This document shows, in pieces, positions 23,101 to 35,300 of a DNA stretch of 64,000 bases. Position 1 is the first letter of the stretch, and every line of letters begins with the position of its first letter. The DNA is from Serinus canaria (Eukaryota > Chordata > Aves > Passeriformes > Fringillidae). The DNA lies in assembly GCF_022539315.1 (NCBI RefSeq), contig NC_066329.1:6981072-7045071 (forward strand), written 5' to 3'. Made by a program: the position numbers and the translations under genes. Under the pieces are notes generated by a model. The model was not told the DNA's origin, did not search any database, and saw only the letters and a list, made by a program, of their open reading frames with translations.

Positions 23101-25800
23101 CCCCCTAGATAAATTGAGTGTATTTAGGAATGCAGGATCTTCAGCCATAGAATAGGTTTGTTCTATGTATGAAGAATAAGTAAAGGAAGCCTCAGTCACT
23201 GTAGGATAGCACCAGCCCAGGTACAAGTGGTGCAGGTGCAATTGAACAGAATGTTCCTTCTGCATGGCTTGTGCAGCCCAATTTATAATGTGAAGGTAAC
23301 TTGGTTTTGGCCTTATTTTTTCTTGTTTTAACTTCCAGATTTCAATGTAAAGCTGTTACTTTTTATTTTGGCCACTTGGACATCATACCCCTCTTTAAGC
23401 AATCCTGTCTTTAGAAAAATATCTGCATTATTGGGAAAATTCTGCCAGCAGTCTGGAACTTGGGAGAACCATTTGGCTGAAGTATTTCCAACAGGAAAAT
23501 CAGAAGTCATATGTGATTCTGTAGACAACACAATTTAGATTATGTTAAAATCTGTGAATGGCAAGAGCAAGATTAGTAATTCTGTGGTATCCTTGAGCCA
23601 AAGAATCTGTCTACTTTGATTATTTTTTGTAACAATCAAGCACCTCTTTTGACATTCAAGAACTGATCTGAGATTGCTCATGGGGTCCTTTTGACATCTT
23701 TCCATGGCTGAGAAGTGATGTCTGACAGAGACTAGATTGAGGAAAGCAGATTGCAGCAAAAAAAGTGAAAGACCAAGACATGTAATGCAAGCAAATACCA
23801 GTTTACCAATGCCCCAAATAATGTAAAAAGCTGCAGTGCCACTTACTATTTTACTGAAATAAAAGTAAAGAAGGCTGAGCAAAACTTGTCTTGCAGCAGT
23901 TTTTGCTGTTGGAAAAGCACAGTATGTGGTGCAGTTACTCACATAGGAAGAATATGAAAAAGCCACTGGCTCCACCTAATTTTCATTCTGATGAATGCAG
24001 CCTGTGAATTTTATTGGGAAGCTCATAGTTTTGTCTTTATAGGCTTGATGGCTGTATTTTGTGTTGATAGCAGTAGTTCCTACCCAGCCTTCAATATCTT
24101 CTATGTGAAAATCTCCTTGTCATTAGGAACTGGTTTTTGTTGATAATGACACTTCATGGTACTGTGGTTAATCCTGATTGCACCATGCAGCTGGACCTGT
24201 ACGCTTCTAATTCAAAAGTTGGAGATTTTTGTGCGTGTTTGACAAGTCTTCCATCAGAAGTCCAGGTGATGAAAATTTTCAGGTGAATTTTGCACCTTAT
24301 TAGACAGAGCAGATGAGATCAGATCAGGTTTAATTCTCCAGGGGTCCCATCAACCTTCTGGTGTAAAAATTTAACTAAAATCTGAGTATTTTTTAAATTA
24401 AAACATTTTTTGTTAATGGATTATTCTCCTTTTGTTCATAAAAGTTAGAAGTCTATTTCCTCATAGTGTCAGTGTCTCTAGAAATCAGCTGTTGCACCAT
24501 TAGTTTAAGACATAGTATTACAATTCTCTGAGAACAGATGCACAATGGAAAAATTAAAACTGTTTTGTTTTCATTTTCTAAGCACTGCAGGCATTTTGAT
24601 TCTCCAACTCCATGCAAAAATCTGTGTGTGTGCATCATCTGATCATAAGTGAAGCACTGCTGTTCATGTAAATTTAAAAAATAAAACCTGTTTTCTGAAG
24701 TATGTGATCTTCTTACTGCAGTAGTTCATTTCTGCAGTCACATTAATAGGATGCCAATGAGTCACAATACCTGGAATTTGATAGACCCTTTGAGAGGGAC
24801 AGTCTTCTGTCCCAGTGTTAGCAATTTGAGGTGACCTGACAAGCAAATGCCAGCATCAGCTCAAGCAGTTTATTAATTGTGAGATCATTTTCCTCAGCTT
24901 TGACAGTTCAAGTGTGACGTGAGTGGCTGTTTTGCAAACCGTGGGTGTTCATTAAATGCACATTCTGAAGTGTTTTGTTTTAGCATTAATAAAAGCAGTC
25001 GTAATTTAAAAATCACTAAAATAATGGCTTGAGTGCAGAAGCCTGTTGTGAGGAATTAAAAATTAGAAACTGCTTTTGGTAGAAAATGTGTTCAGTTTTT
25101 AGGGCAGCTTGAAGTGATTTAAAGCAGCTTTGGTAACCTGATCTTTGTGTTGACACAGTACCGTGATGTTATATCCAAATTATCACCCTGTCCTTGGATG
25201 TGTTGGTGCAGCGAGACAAACACAAAGATGGAAAGACCTAACAGCAATCTTCTGAGTAAGTTTTTGAAGTTTTATTAAAATATTAGTTATGTTTCATAGC
25301 AGTATTTGGGGACCTCAAAGACATGAGATCAGTGGAATACTGGAAGATTCTCATGTCCTGAAGTCACACATGAAACAAACAAAAACATACTGTTGGTGAC
25401 AAACCAGGATGCATTATCACAATATTTTGTGTCTGATGTTGATTTCAAACCAGTGAAGAACAAAAGAATTGACCATATAAATAAGTATATTAATAAAAGT
25501 TCTGTATTTTCGCAAATGATAAAACAATAGAGCAAATTAGAACAGCAAATGTTAACACTTTAGAAGAAATTTTACATAAATTGTGTAAGATATTTTCAAT
25601 AATTATTTAGTAATCCTGTCTAAACACTGCAGTCAGATTTGAGACTAGTTCTGTGAACTGCTTGGTAGACCAGCAGAAATGTCCATATTTTGATATATCC
25701 TCTTTAGGTAAATCAGTCTTGTAGTAATGCTGTAGTTTTCCTGCTTAAAGATACAAAGCAGCGTTTGCACGAAAAGTCGCTTTTTTTTTTTTGTAGCTGG
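20101..25800. other. TANGO2-DGCR8 intergenic region
   Basis: AT-rich sequence without a supportable gene. Contents noted are an AT dinucleotide run at 21129-21145 and scattered short open frames, the longest being 146 antisense codons at 23535-23975, hydrophobic and unlike any family I know. No RNA gene is recognised. Confidence 0.6.
21129..21145. repeat. (AT)n microsatellite
   Basis: A short pure AT dinucleotide run in the TANGO2-DGCR8 intergenic region. Confidence 0.85.
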
Positions 25801-26680
25801 TTCGTACAGGGGGAAAAGGCCCGAGCGGTGCCCGGGCCACACAAAGGATGCGCCCGCCCCGCCATGGCCCGGGCCTGTGAGGGCGGGCGTCTCTCGCGTT
25901 TCTATTGGCGTAACGCGGTGACAGACACGGGAACGGACCAATGGCAGCCGGAATTTCAAATCGGTGACCGCGGCTGCTGCACACGCCATTGGCTCGGCGG
26001 GCGCGGAGTCCCGCCCGCGGGCAGCGGAGGGGCCCAGCGCAGGCGTTTAAAGATGGCGGCAGCTCGGAGTGTGGGACGGCCATCGTGAGGCGGCCGGATT
26101 CGCCCTCACCCGCAGCCCCGGCACAGGAGCGGCGGGGCCGCCGGGCATGGCCCAGGTGGGTGCGGGCCCCGGGGGTGACGGGCAGGGCGGGCCTGCGCGG
26201 GCACCAACTCCTCCGCCCCAGAGGCCGCAGCGCCAGCGGGCCCGCCGCGCTCCTGCCGCCTGCCCGGAGCGGTCCCCGGGCGCGGAGCCCAGAGGAGCCT
26301 CTCCCGGAGCACCGATATCCCATCGCTGCAAGGCGCCGCCCTGCCCGGCGGGTATTGCCGTGCGGTGCTTCCCCTGCGCCTGGCCTGAGCGGCCTCCGCT
26401 CAGAGCTGGTGTTTTGTTTTGTTCAGGATTTTTCTTTGGTTGTTTTGTGTTTTGGAGGACTTTTTTTTTTCGTTTCCCGCCAACCCACTCCATCTCCCTG
26501 CCGTGGGATTGTGGAAGGGAAGGAAACGCCATGTCTGTGCCCTCGGCCCCTCCTGCTCGGGGGTGATGGGGAGCACCGGCTGCGGCCGTGCCTCCGCTCC
26601 GGGTGTGTCTGGGCGAGGGGAGGCCGGGGGGTTCCGCCGCTGGCAGCCCTTTGTACAGGGCCCGGAGCGTGGCTCCGCAG
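25800..26680 (+). promoter_or_regulatory. DGCR8: DGCR8 CpG-island promoter
   Basis: An abrupt change from AT-rich to GC/CpG-rich DNA. Three CCAAT-box (NF-Y) pentamers stand in a row: ATTGG at 25904-25908, CCAAT at 25938-25942 and ATTGG at 25988-25992. A TTCAAA (CHR-type in reverse) lies at 25955-25960. A YY1-type AAGATGGCGGC at 26050-26060 is typical of the start-site region of TATA-less housekeeping genes. The start of transcription is inferred to be close to 26040-26060. The large open frames on both strands here are a by-product of GC richness. Confidence 0.85.
26045..26155 (+). other. DGCR8: DGCR8 non-coding exon 1 (inferred)
   Basis: It runs from the YY1-like start region to the donor cccag|gtgggt at 26155/26156. 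DGCR8 orthologues have a GC-rich non-coding first exon. Two upstream ATGs fall in it: 26053, an 11-codon frame closing at 26088, and 26147, which stays open up to the donor. Boundaries rest on consensus only. Confidence 0.5.
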
Positions 26681-29600
26681 CACAGTCGGGAAGAAAAGGC
26701 TCCAGCGTGTGTGCGGGTACACAGGGACTTTTTTAGTTCCGCTACATTGAAGGTAACGTGATGTCTCTGTAACTCTCAGGATTCTTCTTAATGTGTTCTT
26801 TCTGTTAATAGCAAATTATCCCCTACAGCCTCTGAAAGGTTAATTCTCCCAGCTTTCTTCACCTTTTTTTTTGGTTGGAAACAGTTCGTTCTGTTTTACC
26901 TCCTTTCCTTAGGCTTCGGGTTTGTCTGCAAAGTTTGTTTGCCCGCTGAGACCTGAATACCCAGGCGTTGCTCGACCATAAACTGAACTTGGGTGAACAC
27001 ATTCAATTTCTTTATTCTCTTAGGTTGCGAGTTCGAAGTCTTGGAATTAGATCTTTTGTTTTGTGATTTGAGAGGTTGTTCTGTCTGGGTAATTAAACTT
27101 GGGGGCTCCTATTTTTAATTCTCGATGAGAATTTGGGTCGTTAGGCAGCTCCTTTTGATTATCAGGATTGTTTTGCTTTTTTAGAGAAAGAGAAGGGATT
27201 TTGGTGCCTTGTGTCTGTTTTTCTTTTTAAGGAAGAAGCTTACATACGATGGGAAAGGAAGAATATACTTTCTCTTTCCTAGGCTCTGATTTTCGCCTTC
27301 TGTAAATCAATTTGTTGTCTTACATAATTAATCAAGCCATCTAAAGCTTGCCAGAAAACTGCTCAAGCTCTAAAAGCAACTGTTGTTTTGCCATTTCTGA
27401 GGATGGCTTTCCAAAATGATGTACTCTGTTTGTTCTGAAATGGAATGAAGTGTTAAGAACTAGAGAAGTTCTTGAGCCTTGTATTTGCCAATGATAATGC
27501 AGCCAGAGCTCAACAATACAATATTTTAACTGGCCTTGGTGACTAACCTACACAAAATGGTTGTTTCATTCAGAATCTTTCTACATTAAAGTTGGTAATG
27601 AGAAGAGCTGAGTTCTTAAATGCAGTATCATCTTGAAGGATATTTTCTTTTGCTACTTTCTGTTTGGGTTTAAAGAAAATAAATCCAGTCTTCTCTTCAG
27701 GTTTTGTTTTGGGTTTGTGGGGGTTTTTTTAGCAGTAGTAACAACTAGGATTTATTTATTTCTAGAGTTGTATGTGTTGAAAAGACATAGTAAGTATGAT
27801 GAAAAGAAGGTAGATGACTGTGAGTGGGGAATTGCTTTGACATGGGTTAATGGATCAGCACCTGAGTTGCCATTTATGGCTAGAGGATGAGGAGAAGAAC
27901 TTTGTATTTGGTTAGCAAATAAGGACAGTTTGCTCTGAGCCACTCTTCCTTTTGGGGTCCACTGAATGTTAAGTAAGCAGTCTCTGACACAGCTTCTTTT
28001 CAAAAGTGACTTTTTGAAGAGAGAATCTGTGGTATGCTGGTCATTGCTGAAGCTACGTGTATTTGTAAAGAAAATATGTTCTTTATTAAATTCATTTCTA
28101 GACTGCTGACCTGCTGTAATTGAAGGAGTTTTTCTTTGAGGTTGGGTGATGATGGTTCCAAATTTTAGCATTCTGGGTTTTTTCTGCTTTGAAAAAGGGT
28201 ACCCTTTGCTCTGTGTATTTCTCTTCCATCCCTTTTCTGTCTGATTGTGGGAATGGGCAGTGGTACTTGCTCATCTAACTCATCCTTTTGCCTTTTGTCC
28301 CTTCTGTCTTTTCAAATACCTGGTAGCTCAGTGGTTTTGTTGCTTTGTTTTGGTTTTTTGTAGTTTTGTTTTTTTTTCCCAGCCCCTAATAGAAAGGGCA
28401 TATTGTAATGTCAGCTGGCAGGGAAGTAGATGGGAATTGGACCTGTGTTTCACTGCTTCTGCCTTGCTTTTTGTGGCTTATAGGCAGGTATTGTAGTCCA
28501 CTGGAACTGTACAGCTACTGTTACCTATAATCAAAGGAGAGAAAAAACCCTTGTTTTTTTAGGGTTAGAATAGTAACAATCAGACCTTTCTTTGGAACCT
28601 TTCAGGTGTCTGGTCATGATGGGTACACCTGGCACCAGATTTCTGCTATTACAGGGTTAATTAATTAGGTTATAACAGGTACATCCAGGAGATTCAGTTG
28701 CCGCAGTAACCCATCCCTGGGTCAGCCCCTTGGAGTTGGTCCAAGGGTTCTCTGCCCGCTTCTTATTATGTCTTGTTGTAGGTCCCCTACTTAGAATAAG
28801 ACTAAACAATATTCCAGGAATGTGTTTAGAAGGTCAGCTTATTGTTCTAAAATCCAAGGGAAAGGGTAGGAAAAGTACCAGAGTTAATTAAGGCACTATA
28901 TAACTAGTTAATAGTAGTCTAGAGAGCTGCAAATATATGAAAAATATATAAAAGGCAAAAATCTTTTTGGCATCACTACCAGCCTGTTTTCTTACCCCAG
29001 GGATGTGACAGGTTCATGGCTAGAAATGGAAAGAGCTCATTTGAACCCATTGTGGTGTAGTACTTGTGCTGACCCAGTGTGTGCTGAGGAGCAGACAATC
29101 CTGGCTGTGATTTGCTGGTCATCATTCAGCTATTCATGGTTTCACAGCCAGCAAGAAAGGGAAGACAACAAGAACATAATTGTTACCAGTGCTTGAATAG
29201 AATAACAAGACATCTTTCCTGCAGAGAGCAGAGGTGTTGTGTCAGTGAGCAGGTAAAGGTTAAGTTCTGTTTTGACCTTGGCATTATTAAAACACTTTAA
29301 CATAGGAGCAGGGCATGTATCAGGGGTCTGGAAGTGGCATTCACAGCCTTATCAAAAATAAGTCTTTCTTGTTGGATCAGGGAGCTCCTTGAACACAGGG
29401 GAAGGTTTTGCTCTTTCACATTCTAGAATGCTGACTTCAGTGTTCCATTTCTGTGGGAATTCTGCTTGCTCTTTTCAAGAGTCTTTAGAAGACTCTTTGA
29501 AGATGGAACAATTCGATGACTTAGTCATTTAGTTTCCAGGAGTTGCTGAACTCGTGCTGTGACTTTTGATTCTTTTGTTCAGAATTAAGACACTAATGAT

Positions 29601-31329
29601 TTACTGTGAAGAATTTAATAATTTGTCATTCACTTTTTTTTACTTTTTCAATCTGAAGATGAGGAAATTTATAAACAAATTTATCTCTAGGGGTGTTCTC
29701 TACATTATATATTCCAGAATGTGTTGAACGATTAAGGAATTGGTCGTTGTATTGAGATCATCTTGTAGGATAGAATGGAATTAGATATATAGAATTGTCT
29801 TACTAGTGAATGAGCCATTTACCAATCTGAGAATTAATGTGTTGGTATCAGAGAAGTTAGGTTTATTTTAGAGTTCTTACCAGTTCTTTTCCTTACTAAT
29901 TTTACAATGCATGTCAAACTCACCATGTTGGATGTATCACAATTTTGAGAAGGTTTAAAAAACTCAAATCAAAAAACCACCACAAAATATGAATTCTTCT
30001 GCTGCCCCAGCAAAACTTGCTTTGTTGCCATATTAGAGTTTGTTCTAAATTATGCTTTCTTCCAGCTTCCAGGTAAGTAACTTCTGTATATTGCTGAATT
30101 TTAATTGATCCCATTACAACTTCTGATTGCCAGCTTTGTGCTTTGCCCCAGTTGGTCTTTGGATATTGCTGTTGGTTTGTTCTGCCTGGACTGGCATAGA
30201 AATACATGAGAGAATTACCCTTGGTTTCTTTAAGTCCCTCATGACAACCCAGACCTTCTGCCCTGTTCCTTCAGTCTTACACAGCAACATGAGAGATCTT
30301 GGAGCTTGTCTTTCCAAAATACTTGGGAAGACTCTCTGCTAGCTGGGAGTACTTTAAACAGAGCAGATTCATAGAGCTGGCTGCCTGGGGGGCAAAGTGG
30401 CAGTGCTTCATTTCTAGCTTTTAGGAAGATTTAAGCCTAGTTTGGGCTGGCATGGAGGGACTTGGAGAAACCAAAATCAACAGGTAAGAAATGATTCTTT
30501 TCCCCAGGTGCTTATGGTCCTGCAGAGATGACAAAAGTATAATTGAAGAGGTCATCATAGACATGGTAGAAAGAACCACCTAATGGGAAAAATAAGCCTT
30601 AAACAAACATTCCCCTTGCCCTGTAAAATTTCCTAGAGGAATTGAATACTTTTTCCAGGTTAAATTCCCTAAAACATTGGCTTCTAAGTACCTTCCAAAA
30701 TTATTTTGAACTTTAAAGCTATGTATCTGAACCTGAATTCCTTGGACATAATGAATAAATAGTTCCATGATAGTGCAAAATACAAGAGCAAATGTCTAAT
30801 ATCTGATTATCTAGAGAGTAATTTTCTGTGATATTTTAGTAAACGGTGAGATTTCAGAAGTAGCTGATAACTTAAATTTTGAAAAGCCATGACCATAGTC
30901 TTTAAAATCTTGTTGGTTTTGCAGATTGTCTTAAACTGTTAGCTAATTATCCTTTCTGCTGTGTGGGTAAGTATGGCTTGAATACCATCTTGTTTCAGAT
31001 TATGGGACACTTTCCCCAAAATGCAGTTTTTAGTCTGTCACGCTTAGTGCCCAGCCTGCTAACAAAGCAGAGATAGTCAACTAATCATAAAGGCAGCTGT
31101 TACTAAATTCTTGTGCTGGTGTACAACTCAAGCAATAAAACCACTCTAGTTTTGGCCTCATTCAAGATGGTATCTGGGTACCCTGCTTTTCTTACTGTAA
31201 AAGTGTCACTCCTCTACTTGAAATTTATGCTAGAAGGAGTGACAGGTTTTCTTTCTGCTTGGGATACTATTTCTCATTTTTGCCTCTGACATTTTTTTTT
31301 TTGTTTGTTTGTTTTGTTTCCTCTTGTAG
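26156..31329 (+). other. DGCR8 intron 1 (5.2 kb)
   Basis: The first 500 bases continue the CpG island; the remainder is T-rich. A stretch near 28600-29010 with a TATAAAA-like box (about 28948) looks somewhat like a solo retroviral LTR, but I could not prove ends or a target duplication. No gene is seen. Confidence 0.6.
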
Positions 31330-31607
31330 GTTGAAAGAAGAAAAGGAGACCAGCTTGTCCAGTGAAGATGCGCTCTTAGTCTTCAGCTATTTAAGCTGAA
31401 TGCATTGTGATTTCCAATAATTGAGACAGTGATTCTGAAAGCTGTCTACATTAATGAAAAGAACAATGTAGTCAGCTTAACTGAATCATCAGTGTTGCAT
31501 ATTGAATAGGACATGATAAACCAATCCTGAAGGACTTATGCATGTTAGGAATATAGGGATAAACATTTATTAAAGCATTGGGGTTTTTTTAAGCAGTAGT
31601 TTTAAAA
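31330..31607 (+). other. DGCR8: DGCR8 5' UTR in exon 2
   Basis: The acceptor cctcttgtag|gttgaaag follows a strong T/G tract. The 278-nt leader contains several upstream ATGs and the mir-3618-type hairpin, so translation and stability of this mRNA are probably both controlled here. Confidence 0.8.
31431..31487 (+). ncRNA. MIR3618: mir-3618-type hairpin in the DGCR8 5' UTR
   Basis: The stem pairs gattc/gaatc, aagctg/cagctt and ctacatt/aatgtag around a 12-nt A-rich loop. The segment at 31443-31464 differs from remembered human miR-3618 at a single base near its 3' end. In mammals this stem in the DGCR8 leader is cut by Drosha-DGCR8, which destabilises the mRNA and gives negative feedback. Here both the position within exon 2 and the pairing are kept, so the same role is inferred. 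Whether a mature microRNA is made in birds is unknown. Confidence 0.85.
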
Positions 31608-32330
31608 ATGGAGAACTATGAAAATGTACCACCCCTCCCTAAAGAACCTGCAAGAGAAATGAATGTGGAGAATCACACTTGTCGCCCACCTCTGCCTCCC
31701 AACGAACAGCCTCCACCGCCTCCCCTGCAAACGTCCAGTGACGCAGAGGTAATGGACGTTGGCTCTGGTGGTGATGGACAGTCAGATACCCCTGCTGGGG
31801 ACACGCACAGTCTCTGCAGAACACAGCTGCTCACAAAGGGATCTGCCTGCTACAAAAGTCGTCTTATCATAGACCCCAACAGTAGTGACCAAAGCCCGAG
31901 AACTGCTCGTCACGCACCGTCAGTTCGAAAGTTCACCCCAGATCTTAAGTTACTGAAGGATGTGAAGATTAGTGTTAGCTTTACAGAAAGCTGCAAAAGC
32001 AAAGATAGGAAAGTTCTGTACACTGGAGTTGAGCAGGATTATAAGGCAGATACAGAGTTTGGTATTAATAATGTCAATGGGGATTTGCATGTTTGTCCTT
32101 TCGGTGGTAGTAATGGTAAAGCTGCAGGGATAGGGGGTGAAAGTGATGACAAGAAGGATGATGAAAATGATATTGATCAGGAAAAGAGAGTGGAATTTGC
32201 AGTTCTGGATGAGCTAGAAGACTTTACCGACAATTTGATGGAAATAGATGAAGAAGGAGGAGGGTTCACATCTAAAGCAATCGTTCAGAGAGATAAAGTG
32301 GATGAAGAAACCTTGAATTTCTCCTATGAG
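31608..32330 (+). CDS. DGCR8: DGCR8 exon 2 coding part (residues 1-241)
   Basis: It begins [14 protein letters not shown] and ends NFSYE before the donor gag|gtaagt. The first 35 residues differ from human, then PPPPLQTSS and [12 protein letters not shown] match it almost exactly over the coding hairpin. An acidic stretch and the conserved [11 protein letters not shown] follow. Confidence 0.96.
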
Positions 32331-35300
32331 GTAAGTAAATCCACACGTCTTTGCTGGGAAAGAGGTTTCCAAGTGACTAGAAAAAATATGCAAAGAAATA
32401 ATCTCTTCTAAAAGTGCAGTACCTGAGTGAAAACCACAGATTTTTTTAGAGACAGACCTTTGGCTGAGAAACTGTTTTAGTCAAACTTCTGAGTTGTGTT
32501 TCAGCTTCTATAGTTTTCTGTAAAAACAGCCTTTAAAAGTCTTCTCACACAATTGCAGTTCATTTTATCATCACAAACTTATTTTCTTATTTTTCAGTCT
32601 TTTTACTGGAATCATTGGAAATTTCTAGTTTCTGTCTGTGTGAAAGTGCATATAAAAATGTCTGCTTTCTCTTTGCAAGGGAAAAGGGAGGTTGGTAGGC
32701 CCAGAAGGACAGTGTCTGATGAAGTCTCTTTCAGGATGACTTTGATAATGATGTGGATGCTCTGCTGGAAGAGGGTCTTCGAGCCCCCAAAACAAGGAGA
32801 CTAGATAATGAGAAATACGGTGGTGAAAGTGATCACCAGTCTGATGGAGAGACAAGCGTGCAGCCAATGATGACCAAAATTAAAACTGTACTGAAGAGTA
32901 AGTTAATGTGCATTTAATAACTGTAGGTCCTGTTCATGGCTCGTGTCTGTAGAACAAAAGTATATCAACGAGCCAAGTGTGAGACAGCAGTTTGTGTGAA
33001 ATTGTTAATGTGTTGGAGAATTTTATTGTTGGGAGGCTTCTTATTGTGGAATATGATTTTTCACATTCTTTTTACTTTTGCTTTGGATCTGTTGTATGCT
33101 AGAAGAATACATTTTGGTGTGTGGATTTGTGTACAATAATGAGGTGAACAAGAGTGATCTCGGGCTTTTGTCTCTGGACATTCTGGCCTTTTTCCTGCTT
33201 CAGTTACATAACTTGTGCTGTTGAAATTGCCCCATGTGAGGTCTCCATGAATGCAATCTAGGTTAAATATAATAACTAGAAAAGTCAGTGGTTTACATTT
33301 ATCCAATTTCATTGTGTTAGAAACTGCTAATAAAGAAAAGCTGAGAATGCAAACCCATCCAGAAGAATGTAATGGAAAATATTCTGAATTAGAATTAAAA
33401 CTTCAACATGTACCAGAGGAGTATTTTTAATGGAAAATGAAGTTGTTTCTGAAGCAAGTATGACTTTTCCAGTAAATACTTTCCAGTGGTGCTTGTATTA
33501 AGTATAAAAAGACTAAAGAAAAGAGAATTCAGTGATGAAACAAACAAATAAGTCTATATAAAAATTGTTGCTACTGTTGCCTTTAGCTGAGAACGTCACG
33601 GAATCTGTAATTTTGCCGGATTTAGTCTGGGTTAGAGGCATATATCTTGTTATTAAACAACATCTCTCTACAAAATGTTGTTAATCTTGTTTCAATGCCA
33701 TTTTATTCTTTGGGACAGAAAAAGCAATAAATAAAAACCTGGATTTTATTTCTGTTCTTCTAAGCACTCTATCCAAGTTTAAAGCCATTATTTGCTTTAA
33801 AGGTCGTGGCCGCCCTCCTACAGAGCCTTTGCCAGATGGATGGATCATGACATTCCATAATTCAGGCATTCCTGTATATCTGCACAGAGAATCTAGAGTT
33901 GTTACCTGGTCTAGACCTTATTTTTTGGGAACAGGAAGCATAAGGGTGAGAGCTGTCAATTTTTTTAATACTTAACTAAGATTAAAAAATTAGGTACATT
34001 CTTGAAAGTCATTGAATATTTTTCTGCTTTGGCAGGTTTGTTTCCAGTGTTTGAATTTATTTTTAAAAAAAGTATTTTGTGTTTGAAAATCTGATACGAT
34101 TTTTCTTAGGTGCTTTGTTTTTCTGTTTGGGCAGTTAAAGTGATTGAGATGACCTTGTTTGGTGCCTTCACTTTTCTAATATGGCTGCAAAATTGGGAGT
34201 TTATTGCATCATGACATATATCTAGGGATCATTTATTTGTAGCTATAAATTAGTCTGAGCTATGGCTTGTGGTCCACATTTGCAGAAGGAAGGATATGAC
34301 ATTCTTGCACCCAAGGAATCTGCAGAAATTGGATTTAATGCCATGGGCCTATGCCTCAGGAAACCTCATTGGGATTTATGAAAGCATGCAGTATTTGCAT
34401 GAACAGATTGAAGTCTGGAGCTAAACCAGCAGGATTGTGTCAGTGTCACACAGTGTGAAGGTCCCCCAGGAGTGGCCCTGCTCAGCTCTTGAGTAGAATG
34501 ACTTTACTGACCAGAGAAGAGCCTAGGCTGGATACAAAGTTTCCATCTTGCTTGCATCTTTTGGGTTTGAGCTTTGCTTTTGGTGACCTTGAGATACTGA
34601 AACCTTCTGTATTATTTATATTTGCAGAAACATGATCCTCCCCTCAGTAGCATTCCCTGCTTTCATTACAAAAAAATGAAGGAAAATGAGGAAAGGGAGC
34701 AAAACAATGACATAACCCCAAATGGGGAAGTATCACCTGTAAAGCATCTAGATAAATCCTCAGAACTGGACTGCCAGACAGAAGAACCAGATTCCACTGC
34801 TGCTGATTCTGGGCCTTTAGATGACAAAGATCCCTCTGGGGGAGATGCAGCACAAGGAGCTTTGGGACAAGTTAAGGCCAAAGTTGAAGTATGTAAAGAT
34901 GAATCTGTAGGTAAGTATGGGAAGTAGAGTCTTTCCTTGACTTGAGTTGGGGTAATGCCATTTGGGAAATTTTATTCCAGACTTGGCTACTGAATTATAA
35001 TCTTTCCTGAAGCCCTGAGAGTCCACATGGAAAGGTTTTACACAAAAATAATGAACATTTTGGTAGTTTAGTCCTGTAGACTTTATCTCAATATAAGAAT
35101 GAGTTTTGTCAGTGTGTTCATTTACTGTTGTCAAATGTGTTAATGTGACTTCCTCAAGTAGGCTTTTCTATGCACTCTGTATTGGCTGAGTTACATCTAT
35201 TTTCAGGATGATCTCTTAAGATAAATGCTGTAGTTAAACTGTATTTCTGTATTTGCACAAGTCTAGCAGACTGAGTAATGCAGATATAATTGCACTCATA

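Noticed and set aside
23535..23975. 146-codon antisense frame with hydrophobic stretches
   Set aside because: No known family, no promoter-like sequence and no supporting neighbouring exons; hydrophobicity follows from AT-rich composition.
1..25000. MIR185 within TANGO2 introns
   Set aside because: I looked for the miR-185 seed region and a matching stem in the introns present and did not find it. It probably lies upstream of the window, if it exists here.
25150..25260. Exon-like stretch with an ATG and a donor (atggaaagacct..ctgagtaag)
   Set aside because: It lacks CpG enrichment, recognisable protein sequence or a partner exon; a chance match to the donor consensus is likely.
25745..26750. 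Long overlapping open frames (up to 253 codons) on both strands at the DGCR8 CpG island
   Set aside because: Stop codons are rare in GC-rich DNA. The translations are Arg/Pro/Gly/Ala-rich in all frames, without domains, and sit on a promoter and a non-coding exon.
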